Assembly: GCA_026994095.1 (NCBI GenBank)
Contig: JALWRU010000015.1
Coordinates: 1 to 9,669, forward strand
Direction: 5' to 3'
Length of the DNA: 9,669 bases
Source: Nitrospira sp.
Lineage (GTDB): Bacteria > Nitrospirota > JACRHL01
Made by a program: the position numbers and the translations under genes. This document shows, piece by piece, positions 1-7,385 of this stretch (position 1 is the stretch's first letter; each line of letters starts with the position of its first letter). The notes under the pieces are model-generated. The model saw only the letters and a list, made by a program, of their open reading frames with translations, was not told the origin of the DNA and did no database searches.

Positions 1-2
1 TG

Positions 3-785
3 GAGAGCTGTGATGTGTTCTTCTACGAATTTGGTCACCGGCTGGGCATCAATACCATTGCCGAGTATGCGGGCAAGTTTGGGATGGGTCGGTTAACCGG
101 CATCAACCTGCCCGGTGAGCGCTCCGGGCTGATCCCCACCACCGACTGGAAAGAGCGTACCCGTGGACAGGCCTGGTTCCCCGGAGAGACCCTGTCGGCC
201 TCCATCGGGCAGGGCTATGTGAGTGCGTCTCCCTTGCAGATCACCATGATGATGGCGGCGCTGGGCGTGAACGGACAACGTCGGGTACCGACCGTGCGGC
301 TGGGCATATGGGATCGGGCCGAGGCCGATCTGGTGCTGGATGACGCCGTTGAATTGCCCACCGCCAAAATGCAAAAAAGCACCTACCGGGCGCTCCGTGA
401 ATCGCTGGTAGGTGTGGTGAGCAAACGCCGGGGGACCGGCAAGGCGGCCCGCTCAGAGCAGGTGGTCATTGCTGGCAAGACCGGCACCGCGCAGGTGGTG
501 AGCATGGCCGAGTCCGGGCCAAAACGGGAGGGCAACGACATCCCCTACCGGCTGCGTGACCACGCCTGGTTTGCCGCGTTTGCTCCGGCTGACAAACCGC
601 AGATTGCAGTGACGGTGCTGGTGGAGCATGGCGGCCATGGCGGTAGCGCGGCGGGCCCCATTGCACGCAAGGTCATTGAGGCCTATATGTTGGCACGGTC
701 CCGATATCAGCCATCTGAACAGCTGTTGCCGTCCTTGCGTCAGCAGGACAGCCCCGGCAAGGAGGTGATTCATGCTGGCGATTGA
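3..785 (+). CDS. mrdA: Penicillin-binding protein 2 (peptidoglycan transpeptidase), C-terminal part
   Basis: This is the 3' end of the elongation-specific peptidoglycan transpeptidase PBP2. The protein is anchored in the inner membrane and cross-links glycan strands in the periplasm during lateral wall growth. The reading frame is open from the first bases, so the gene starts before the window; about 260 residues remain of a family usually over 600 long. Visible motifs are the second active-site triad Ser-Cys-Asp (positions 6-14, the SxN equivalent, SxD in PBP2), the stretch GQGYVSASPLQ typical of class B PBPs, and the third triad Lys-Thr-Gly in AGKTGTAQV (477-485). The SxxK nucleophile motif lies upstream and is not seen. 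The C-terminal HAWFAAFAPAD segment also fits the family. The last 14 nt overlap rodA, the partner glycosyltransferase, which supports PBP2 rather than the division enzyme FtsI. The GTG at 15 is internal, not the start. Confidence 0.95.
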   Translation, partial: ESCDVFFYEFGHRLGINTIAEYAGKFGMGRLTGINLPGERSGLIPTTDWKERTRGQAWFPGETLSASIGQGYVSASPLQITMMMAALGVNGQRRVPTVRLGIWDRAEADLVLDDAVELPTAKMQKSTYRALRESLVGVVSKRRGTGKAARSEQVVIAGKTGTAQVVSMAESGPKREGNDIPYRLRDHAWFAAFAPADKPQIAVTVLVEHGGHGGSAAGPIARKVIEAYMLARSRYQPSEQLLPSLRQQDSPGKEVIHAGD

Positions 786-1896
786 CCGACGGGTGTTCAC
801 CCACATGGATTGGCGGCTGGTCTTTTTGATCGGGGCGGTGCTGGCGGTAGGGATCTCGACCATCTATTCGGTCACCCCCCAGTGGTCTCGTGGTGGCACC
901 CCCCTGTATCTGAAACAGTGTGCCTGGGCAGCGGTGGGGTTTGGTGCATTTTCGTTGTTTGCGGTGCTGGATTACCAACGGTTGCTGGGGTACGCCCACC
1001 ACATCTTCTGGCTGGCGCTGGGGCTACTGGTGGTGGTGGAGTTTTTGGGCCATGTGGGCATGGGGGCGCAACGTTGGGTGCAGGTCGGCGGGGTGAATGT
1101 TCAACCGTCTGAACTGGCCAAGCTGGCGGTCATCCTGATCCTTGCCCGCCACTTCTCGTCTCATGTGCCGGAAGAGGGCTTCTATTTTCGTGAGCTGGGT
1201 GTACCACTTATCTATCTGGTATTGCCGTTTGTCATGATCCTTCGGCAGCCGGACCTGGGTTCGGCGTTGTTGGTACTGTTTGTCTTTTCGATGATCATCA
1301 TCATCGTCGGTATGCACCGTAAATCGTTGATATTGGTCACCCTGCTGGCAGGCATGGGTTTCCCGTTCTTCTGGGAGTTTTTCTGGAACTCCCTGCGGGA
1401 GTATCAGCGCAACCGGCTGGTGACGTTCTTGAATCCCGGCTCCGACCCGCTCGGTACCGGCTATCACGTAATTCAATCCAAGATTGCCATCGGCGCCGGT
1501 GGTGTGGCCGGTCAGGGATTTTTACAGGGCAGCCAGAGCCAGCTTAAATTTTTGCCAGAGGGGCATACCGACTTTATCTTTTCGGTCTTTGCAGAGCAGT
1601 GGGGTTTTTTGGGGGTGGTAGTGCTGTTTTTGCTGTTCTCCGGGCTGCTGGTACGGGGCATGGACATCGCTATCAAGTCCCGCGATATGGCGGGTACGGT
1701 GTTGGCCACCGGCATTGTCTGCATGGTTGCCTTCCCTACCATTGTGAACCTGGGCATGACCCTGGGAGTCGCGCCGGTGGTAGGGGTGCCACTGCCGTTA
1801 ATGAGCTACGGCGGCACTTCGCTAGTTACAACCATGACCGGGCTGGGTATACTGGCCAATGTCCACCTGCAACGGCATTTGAGTTTGTACCGATAG
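772..1896 (+). CDS. rodA: RodA, SEDS-family peptidoglycan glycosyltransferase
   Basis: RodA polymerises lipid II into glycan strands in the rod complex and works as a pair with PBP2. The product has 374 residues, the usual family size, with about ten hydrophobic segments starting near residue 17. SEDS hallmarks are present: LNPGSDPLGTGYH, then QSQLKFLPEGHTDFIFSVFAE, whose Asp267 in HTDF matches the essential extracellular-loop aspartate of the family, and near the C-terminus GVPLPLMSYGGTS. The ATG at 772 is preceded by a strong ribosome binding site (AAGGAGGTG, about 760-768) and lies inside the end of mrdA, so the two are probably translationally coupled. This start gives a short cytoplasmic N-terminus before the first membrane segment, as expected. 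The next gene begins 16 nt after the stop, without a terminator. Confidence 0.96.
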   Translation: MLAIDRRVFTHMDWRLVFLIGAVLAVGISTIYSVTPQWSRGGTPLYLKQCAWAAVGFGAFSLFAVLDYQRLLGYAHHIFWLALGLLVVVEFLGHVGMGAQRWVQVGGVNVQPSELAKLAVILILARHFSSHVPEEGFYFRELGVPLIYLVLPFVMILRQPDLGSALLVLFVFSMIIIIVGMHRKSLILVTLLAGMGFPFFWEFFWNSLREYQRNRLVTFLNPGSDPLGTGYHVIQSKIAIGAGGVAGQGFLQGSQSQLKFLPEGHTDFIFSVFAEQWGFLGVVVLFLLFSGLLVRGMDIAIKSRDMAGTVLATGIVCMVAFPTIVNLGMTLGVAPVVGVPLPLMSYGGTSLVTTMTGLGILANVHLQRHLSLYR

Positions 1897-1912
1897 GGGA
1901 CCCCATACCCTT

Positions 1913-4663
1913 GTGAGTACCCAGCCCCCCATCCGCACACCGTCCGCCCCCAACCCGGTCGCGCCAGAGATCGCGCTCGATTTGTTGGCGCAGGTGGCCC
2001 AGCCGTCCCGTTACATCGGCGGCGAGGTCAACCAGACCACCAAACCGTGGGATTCAGTCGCGGTACAGGCGGCGCTGGTCTTTCCTGATACCTATGAAAT
2101 CGGCATCTCCAACATGGGGTTGCAGATTCTTTACCGGCTTATCAACGATCGGGCGGATGCGCTGGCCGAGCGGGCCTACGCCCCCTGGCCGGACTACGAA
2201 CAGGCCCTCCGGGAGCGTGCGCTCAAGCTCACTTCGCTGGAGAGTCGGCGGCCGTTGGTCGATTTTGATCTGCTGGGCATTGCCATCCCCTATGAGTTGA
2301 CCTACACCAACATCCTCACGGTACTGGACCTGGGTGGCCTGCCGCTGCTTGCGCGGGACCGGGATGAACAGCACCCGCTGGTGGTGGGTGGTGGTGCGGC
2401 GGTCTACAATCCGGAGCCGCTGGCCGATTTTTTTGACGCCTTTGTGATTGGTGACGGCGAAGAGGTCATCCACGAGCTGGTCGATGCCATCAAGGCCCTC
2501 AAGCAGGCCGGGGCCAGCCGGGAGCAGCAGTTGGCGCGACTGGCGACCATCCCCGGTATCTATGTGCCTGCCCTGTACGATGTTGAGTACCACGCAGACG
2601 GCCGGGTAGCCCGGATCACCGCCCACGCCCCGGCCCCGCAGACGGTGGTGCGGCGGGTGGTGGCTGATCTGGATGCGGCACCTTATCCGGTCAACCCGTT
2701 GCCGCCGGTGGGCAAGGCGGTATTCAGCCGGGTCAACGTAGAGGTCACCCGTGGCTGTACCCACGGTTGCCGCTTCTGTCAGGCCGGGTTTACCTATCGG
2801 CCAGTGCGGGAGCGGTCGCCGGAGCGGGTGCAAGAGCTGGTGATGAAATCGCTGGAGAACACCGGCCTCGATCAGGTGACGCTGGCGTCCCTGTCTACCG
2901 GCGACTACCTGTGCCTCTACCCGATGATGAAGGATCTGGTGGACCGGACCCAGGAGCAGAAGGTGGCGTTTTCGTTGCCTTCCCTGCGCATCGGCACCCT
3001 CACCCCGGCGGTGGTTCGACAGATTAAGCGGGTGACCCAGACCAATTTCACCATGGCCCCGGAAGCGGGCTCTGAACGGCTTCGGCAGGTGATCAACAAA
3101 CCGATCTCCGAAGGCGATCTGCTCAGTGCAGTGCGCAATGTCTTCAGCGAGGGGTGGCGCGAGATCAAGTTCTACTTCATGTATGGACTGCCCACTGAAG
3201 AGCTGGAGGACCTGGACGGTATTGCCCGTCTGGCCAGACAGGCGGTGGCGGAAGGTCGAAAATTGGGTGGACGGCCTCGACAAGTGCGGGTCAGTACCTC
3301 CTGTTATGTGCCCAAACCGATGACCCCGTTTCAGTGGGTGGGGCAGATGCCCATGGCCGAATTGGACCGCCGCCGACGTTACCTGCTGGATGCTCTGCGG
3401 GGTGAAAAACACGCCCGTCTGACCTGGAACGATGAACGGGTGGCGCGGCTGGAGGCGGTGTTCTCCCGTGGCGACCGACGCCTGGGGCCCGCCCTGTTGA
3501 GCGCCTATCAGAATGGTCAGCGCATGGACGCCTGGGACGAGTTGTGTGATCTGGACGGCTGGCAGCGGGTGTTTGAGCAGCACAACATCGATCCGGCCTT
3601 TTATGCCGAGCGCGATATTCCGCTGGACGAGGTCCTGCCCTGGGACATGATCGATTGTGGCACCAGCAAGGCATATTTTGCCAGCGACTACGCCCGCGCT
3701 ATGCGGGGCCGCATTATTCGGGACTGTCGCTACGGGCTGTGCGGGGATTGCGGGGTCTGTACCGCTGACGATTCAGGTCGTCTGATTGTGCCGAGGGTCT
3801 ATGTGCCCCCCGGCGGGCGAGCGGCGGAGTTCGATTTGCCGATCAGCGAAGACACGGTCAATCATCCGTTGGTGCCGGAGGTGGGAGGCCAACCGGCAGG
3901 GCCTCACCGGCAACCGGCGGATACCCCACTGGTCAAATACCGGGTGGCCTGGTCCAAGCAGGGGGCGATGGCGTTTTTGTCCCATCTGGAGGTGCAGGAG
4001 TTGATCTTGCGGGCGGTGCGGCGGGCCGGCCTGTCAGTGGCCCTGTCGGGTGGTTATCATCCCCGCCCGAAATTGTCGTTTGGACCCGCTTTGTCGTTGG
4101 GGGTGGAGAGTTTATGCGAGGTGCTGGACATCACCCTGACCGGCTATTTGCCGGTGGATACCTTGCGGGACCGGCTGTCGGATGCGCTGCCACAAGATGT
4201 GGAGGTATCGCAGGTGGTACTGGTACCACCCGGTGCCCGTTCGCTTAATCTGGACGATTTGGCTTATTCTTATGAGCTGCGCTGGCCCGAAGGGATGCCG
4301 CAGGATCTGCCGGAGCGGATTGAAAAACTGCTGCGCCAGACCGACATCCCGGTACAGCGGGTCAGTAAAAAAGGTCAGCAGCGGACGTTTGATATACGCC
4401 CGTTGTTGCAAGAGATTTGGTTGGGGGATGGTTATCTGGGGCTGTTCTGCACCTCCGACGGCAACCGCACTGCGCGGGTACTGGAGGTGTTGACGGTGGC
4501 CTTGGGATTCCCCCCGGAAGAAGCCGCCCGGGTGCGGGTGCGACGAGTCGCGCTGGCATTTGAAGAGGGTGGTCTGTTTTATTCGTTGATGGACGTGGCG
4601 CGCGCACAGCCGTTTGCGCCGGTCCCGGAAGAGAGTGAGTCCCTGTGTCTACAGAACTATTGA
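1913..4663 (+). CDS. Fused radical SAM protein (TIGR03960-type) with C-terminal DUF2344 domain
   Basis: This 916-residue protein has three visible parts. Residues about 25-270 resemble the N-terminal region of the TIGR03960 family (VGGGAAVYNPEPLADFF, VIGDGEEV); it may be a B12-binding-like fold, but I see no DxHxxG cobalamin motif. The radical SAM core follows: Cys282, Cys286 and Cys289 in CTHGCRFC form the CX3CX2C motif for the [4Fe-4S] cluster that cleaves S-adenosylmethionine, with family-typical MAPEAGSERLR (381-391) and MYGLPTEE (423-430). A second cysteine group (Cys605, 610, 613, 616, with Cys582 nearby) could bind an extra Fe-S cluster or zinc. From about residue 674 (KYRVAWSKQGAMAFLSHLEV) the DUF2344 domain begins; in some bacteria it is a separate protein. 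The substrate is unknown to me. The start is GTG at 1913 with only a weak purine tract (about 1895-1900) upstream, so translation may depend on rodA. Its 3' end overlaps rng by 19 nt, which points to a linked role in RNA metabolism; that is inference. Confidence 0.9.
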   Translation: MSTQPPIRTPSAPNPVAPEIALDLLAQVAQPSRYIGGEVNQTTKPWDSVAVQAALVFPDTYEIGISNMGLQILYRLINDRADALAERAYAPWPDYEQALRERALKLTSLESRRPLVDFDLLGIAIPYELTYTNILTVLDLGGLPLLARDRDEQHPLVVGGGAAVYNPEPLADFFDAFVIGDGEEVIHELVDAIKALKQAGASREQQLARLATIPGIYVPALYDVEYHADGRVARITAHAPAPQTVVRRVVADLDAAPYPVNPLPPVGKAVFSRVNVEVTRGCTHGCRFCQAGFTYRPVRERSPERVQELVMKSLENTGLDQVTLASLSTGDYLCLYPMMKDLVDRTQEQKVAFSLPSLRIGTLTPAVVRQIKRVTQTNFTMAPEAGSERLRQVINKPISEGDLLSAVRNVFSEGWREIKFYFMYGLPTEELEDLDGIARLARQAVAEGRKLGGRPRQVRVSTSCYVPKPMTPFQWVGQMPMAELDRRRRYLLDALRGEKHARLTWNDERVARLEAVFSRGDRRLGPALLSAYQNGQRMDAWDELCDLDGWQRVFEQHNIDPAFYAERDIPLDEVLPWDMIDCGTSKAYFASDYARAMRGRIIRDCRYGLCGDCGVCTADDSGRLIVPRVYVPPGGRAAEFDLPISEDTVNHPLVPEVGGQPAGPHRQPADTPLVKYRVAWSKQGAMAFLSHLEVQELILRAVRRAGLSVALSGGYHPRPKLSFGPALSLGVESLCEVLDITLTGYLPVDTLRDRLSDALPQDVEVSQVVLVPPGARSLNLDDLAYSYELRWPEGMPQDLPERIEKLLRQTDIPVQRVSKKGQQRTFDIRPLLQEIWLGDGYLGLFCTSDGNRTARVLEVLTVALGFPPEEAARVRVRRVALAFEEGGLFYSLMDVARAQPFAPVPEESESLCLQNY

Positions 4664-6201
4664 TTAGCGCCGATCGGGAAGAGACCCGCGTGGCGTTGAT
4701 GGAGGGGAATCAGGTTCAGCAGCTTCTTACCGAACGGGAAAAGGGGCGCGGACTGGTTGGCAACATTTACAAGGGCAAAGTGGTACGGGTACTGCCCGGT
4801 ATGCAGGCCGCATTTGTCGATATCGGGCTGGAAAAGTCGGCCTTCCTCTATGTGGGGGATGTACAGGACCCGGACCGGCGCTATGAAGATCTGATTGGTG
4901 TGGCGGTGGATGAAGGTGCCCCCGGTCGGGATGGAAAACCCCGTGGCCGCCGTAATCACCGCCCGATTGAGACCCTGTTAAAAGGTGGCGACGATGTCAT
5001 CGTGCAGGTCTCCAAGGAGCCGATCTCTACCAAGGGGCCACGGGTGACCATGTATGTGTCGCTGCCGGGTCGCTATCTGGTGTTCATGCCTGCCATTCGT
5101 CACATCGGCATCTCCCGCCGGATCAGCTCGGACCGGGAGCGCAAGCGTCTGCGCGATATCGTCGAGACCCTGGCGACGACCAACGGTGGTTACATTGTGC
5201 GCACGGTCAGCTCTGGAGTGGCAGAGGAAGAATTTGCCTCTGACATGGCCTTTCTGGAATTGCTGTGGAGCAACATCCTTAAAAAATGGTCGTGTCTGAA
5301 CGCCCCGGCATTGCTGCATATGGACATGGATCTGATCTTCCGGGCGGTGCGCGATATGTTCACCCCGGACGTGGCGCGGCTGATCATCGACAGCAAGGCC
5401 GATTACGAGCGGGTGATGGAGTTCGTCGAGACCTACCTGCCCAGCGTGGCCGACCGGGTGGCCCTGTACGAAGGGGACCAGACCCTGTTTGAGTTTTTCA
5501 ACGTGGAGACAGAGTTGTCCCGCGCGTTGGGGCGACGGGTATGGTTGAAGAGCGGCGGTTATATCATCATCGATACCGCCGAGGCGTTGACGGTGATCGA
5601 TGTGAACACCGGTCGTTATGTGGGCAAGACCGGCAGTCTGGAAGATACCATCACCAAAACCAACATGGAGGCGGTCAAGGAGATCGCTCACCAGTTACGG
5701 TTTCGTAACATCGGTGGCATCATCATCATCGATTTTATCGACATGGACGAAGCGGCCAATCGGGACCGGGTCTACACCGCCCTGCAGCAGGCGGTGGCAT
5801 CTGACAAGGCCCGCACCAACCTGTACAAGATGAGTGAATTGGGGCTGGTGGAGATGTCGCGCCAGCGCAAGCGCGAGAACCTGCAACAGTTGCACTGTGA
5901 GTCGTGCCGCTACTGTGATGGCCGAGGGTTTACCAAGAGCCCCACTACGGTGGTATACGATATGTTCCGCGAGGTGCGCCGCACCGCTGCCACCTACCCG
6001 GAGAAGACCCTGGTGCTGACCGTCAACCCGGTGGTGGCCACGCTACTGGCCGAGGAAGAGCGTGACCATTTAGATGCCCTGCAAAACGATGTACGCAAGC
6101 ACCTGATCGTGCGCAAGGACAGTGGTATGCATCTGGAGAACTATGGTGTATCGGTCAACCGCAAGGGTGGTGGCCGGGGCCGGGGTAACAACAATCAGTA
6201 G
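4645..6201 (+). CDS. rng: Ribonuclease G (RNase E/G family endoribonuclease)
   Basis: RNase G cuts single-stranded RNA in AU-rich regions, preferring 5'-monophosphate substrates; in E. coli it matures the 5' end of 16S rRNA and decays some mRNAs. The 518-residue length fits RNase G and lacks the long C-terminal scaffold of RNase E. The N-terminus (GNIYKGKVVRVLPGMQAAFVDIG) opens the S1 RNA-binding domain, which carries a basic insert (about residues 92-106). Arg186-Thr187 match the 5'-phosphate sensor of RNase E (R169/T170). Asp319 in DVNTGRYVGK and Asp363 in IIIIDFIDMD match the two magnesium-binding catalytic aspartates. CRYCDGRG at 421-428 is the zinc-link motif CxxCxGxG, with an extra Cys418 just before it. 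The tail is basic and Gly/Asn-rich. The start is GTG at 4645, chosen because MSTELLISAD aligns with the family N-terminus; the Shine-Dalgarno is weak and lies in the upstream gene, suggesting coupling. Confidence 0.95.
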   Translation: MSTELLISADREETRVALMEGNQVQQLLTEREKGRGLVGNIYKGKVVRVLPGMQAAFVDIGLEKSAFLYVGDVQDPDRRYEDLIGVAVDEGAPGRDGKPRGRRNHRPIETLLKGGDDVIVQVSKEPISTKGPRVTMYVSLPGRYLVFMPAIRHIGISRRISSDRERKRLRDIVETLATTNGGYIVRTVSSGVAEEEFASDMAFLELLWSNILKKWSCLNAPALLHMDMDLIFRAVRDMFTPDVARLIIDSKADYERVMEFVETYLPSVADRVALYEGDQTLFEFFNVETELSRALGRRVWLKSGGYIIIDTAEALTVIDVNTGRYVGKTGSLEDTITKTNMEAVKEIAHQLRFRNIGGIIIIDFIDMDEAANRDRVYTALQQAVASDKARTNLYKMSELGLVEMSRQRKRENLQQLHCESCRYCDGRGFTKSPTTVVYDMFREVRRTAATYPEKTLVLTVNPVVATLLAEEERDHLDALQNDVRKHLIVRKDSGMHLENYGVSVNRKGGGRGRGNNNQ

Positions 6202-6227
6202 CCGTTACCACGGGTCGCCTGAATATT

Positions 6228-7196
6228 TTACGGGGTCGGGAGCGGTTTAATCTCGATATAGGCGGACCGCTTAAGCCCATCCAGCCAGGTGTGCAGATAG
6301 GCTTGCGCGGCTGCGTCGCCAGCCTTGACCTCCACCATCTCTCTGGCATCTTCAAACGGCAGGATCACCGGCGGGGTGGCTTCATCCACCAAAAATACCG
6401 CCCAGCTGCCGGGCAGGTTGACCACAGGGGTGGTACTGCCCACCGGGGTATCGAACAGCAGATCGGCCAGCGTCGGGGCAAAGTCAGCCCGAGCAATCCA
6501 GCCCACATCGTCTACTGAAACATCAGGGGTGCTGGCAAGTGCGGTCTGGGCAGCATCAAAACTGGCCCGGTCGGTAATCTGTTCCACCACAGGGGGGGGG
6601 CTGGTGCCATCACCGCGCATCTGAATCAAATGGATCTGGCCTGCTTCAGAGAACTGGGCCGGGTGGGCGTCGTAGTAGGCGCGAATCGCTTCATCAGTCA
6701 GTTGTACCTGCGACTGCACCTGACGCTGCACGAGTTGTATCTGAGTCAATCGGTCGCGCAATTCACCTCGCAACTGGGTGAGGGTTTTGCCATCCTGGGC
6801 GAGGGCGTCTTCCAGTTCTGCCAGACTGGTGAGGCCGTTGTTTCGCATGATATCTGCGACGGCGGCCTCCACCTGTTCCGGCGGCACCTGAATGGAGGCT
6901 GCTTTGGCCCGCTGTTTGACCAGCGTCTTTTCGATCAGGCCGTTTAAGATGGCCTCGCGGGAGGCGCTTTGTCCGGTACTGCGGAACTGGGCTTCCGCCT
7001 GTTGTAGCGCCAGCAACGAGATGGCTTCGCCGTTGACGATGGCCGCCACCCGGTCAAGCGTGACCGCACTGGCAGGGAGTGATACCAGTAGGGTGGTAAA
7101 GGCCAGGCTGCCGATGATAGCAATCAAGCGGAGGCTTGATTGAGGGAGAGATGCCACGATCATGTGTGATTTTTGCTCACGAAAAAGGCGACCCAT
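6228..7196 (-). CDS. SurA-like periplasmic chaperone with single degenerate parvulin domain
   Basis: The product has 322 residues and an N-terminal signal peptide: a hydrophobic run about 22-40 ends in SLPASA, with predicted cleavage after Ala44. Mature residues 45-165 match the SurA N-terminal chaperone domain (VTLDRVAAIVNGEAIS, then a helical region with VPPEQVEAAVADIMRNNGL), which binds unfolded outer-membrane proteins. Residues about 187-272 align with one parvulin (PPIC) prolyl isomerase domain: IHLIQM (188-193), DDVGWI (229-234) and PVGSTTPVVNLPGSWAVFLV. Of the usual two histidines, His189 is kept, but the later GxH position reads Gly-Ser-Trp, so isomerase activity is doubtful. E. coli SurA has two parvulin domains and is longer. 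The start at 7196 has AGGCGG six bases upstream; an internal ATG (7163) has no such site. The gene converges on rng with 26 nt between stops and no clear terminator. It may instead be annotated as a generic peptidylprolyl isomerase. Confidence 0.85.
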   Translation of the reverse strand: MGRLFREQKSHMIVASLPQSSLRLIAIIGSLAFTTLLVSLPASAVTLDRVAAIVNGEAISLLALQQAEAQFRSTGQSASREAILNGLIEKTLVKQRAKAASIQVPPEQVEAAVADIMRNNGLTSLAELEDALAQDGKTLTQLRGELRDRLTQIQLVQRQVQSQVQLTDEAIRAYYDAHPAQFSEAGQIHLIQMRGDGTSPPPVVEQITDRASFDAAQTALASTPDVSVDDVGWIARADFAPTLADLLFDTPVGSTTPVVNLPGSWAVFLVDEATPPVILPFEDAREMVEVKAGDAAAQAYLHTWLDGLKRSAYIEIKPLPTP

Positions 7197-7200
7197 TACA

Positions 7201-7231
7201 GGCCGCCTGATTCGAAAAAAAAGGGCGGTCC
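7201..7231 (-). promoter_or_regulatory. Putative RNA hairpin masking the SurA-like gene's ribosome binding site
   Basis: On the minus strand the leader can pair GG(A)CCGCC (7231-7224) with GGCGGCC (7207-7201), seven base pairs with one bulged A. The loop holds a run of eight U residues. The right arm contains the AGGCGG ribosome binding site (7208-7203) of the gene starting at 7196, so folding would hide it. The same U8 run lacks an adjacent upstream stem, so it does not look like a simple terminator of the small upstream ORF. The base pairing is seen directly; a regulatory effect is inference. Confidence 0.4.
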
Positions 7232-7235
7232 GGTA

Positions 7236-7334
7236 TTAGCGGAAGGTTCCTTCGGTGGTAAGGGCAAACACACAAATGGCAACACCAATTCCAGTGATGA
7301 TCCACATGATTCGATCTTTGGTTCCGGTATCCAT
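7236..7334 (-). CDS. Small hypothetical single-helix membrane protein (32 aa)
   Basis: A 32-codon frame on the minus strand encodes a charged start (MDTGTKDR), a hydrophobic stretch of about 18 residues (IMWIITGIGVAICVFALT) and a short polar tail (TEGTFR). This is the layout of a one-helix inner-membrane microprotein. A clear AGGAG lies upstream (7345-7349); it is 10 nt from the ATG at 7334 and 7 nt from an in-frame TTG at 7337, so either could be the start. An in-frame TGA just before the TTG rules out a longer protein. The ORF ends 39 nt before the SurA-like gene in the same direction, so the two may share a transcript from the TATAAT box at 7420-7425. I do not recognise a family. The call rests on ribosome binding site, hydrophobicity and context; codon statistics on 32 codons prove little. 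Confidence 0.45.
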   Translation of the reverse strand: MDTGTKDRIMWIITGIGVAICVFALTTEGTFR

Positions 7335-7365
7335 CAATCACATACTCCTAAACTAACTGGGCGTA

Positions 7366-7377
7366 GGCGGCTTCGCC
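7366..7377. repeat. Small inverted repeat (hairpin) in leader of the minus-strand operon
   Basis: GGCG-GCTT-CGCC forms a perfect four-base-pair hairpin on the plus strand. On the minus strand the same bases can alternatively pair as GCCG-TTT-CGGC or CGGC-GAA-GCCG, so several short exclusive stems are possible. It lies between the TATAAT box and the small ORF, in what would be its 5' untranslated region. No function can be assigned. Confidence 0.3.
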
Positions 7378-7385
7378 GAAACGGC

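Noticed and set aside
2054..3583. Long antisense open frame (509 codons) opposite the radical SAM gene
   Set aside because: It lies fully inside a well-supported gene; its protein is a His/Arg/Gln-rich mix without domains, as expected from the complement of GC-rich codons.
6202..6227. Possible bidirectional terminator between rng and the SurA-like gene
   Set aside because: The 26-nt gap and its flanks show no stem followed by a T run on either strand.
6630..6947. 105-codon plus-strand frame inside the SurA-like gene
   Set aside because: Antisense shadow with no ribosome binding site or domain; the opposite strand encodes a clear SurA N-terminal domain.
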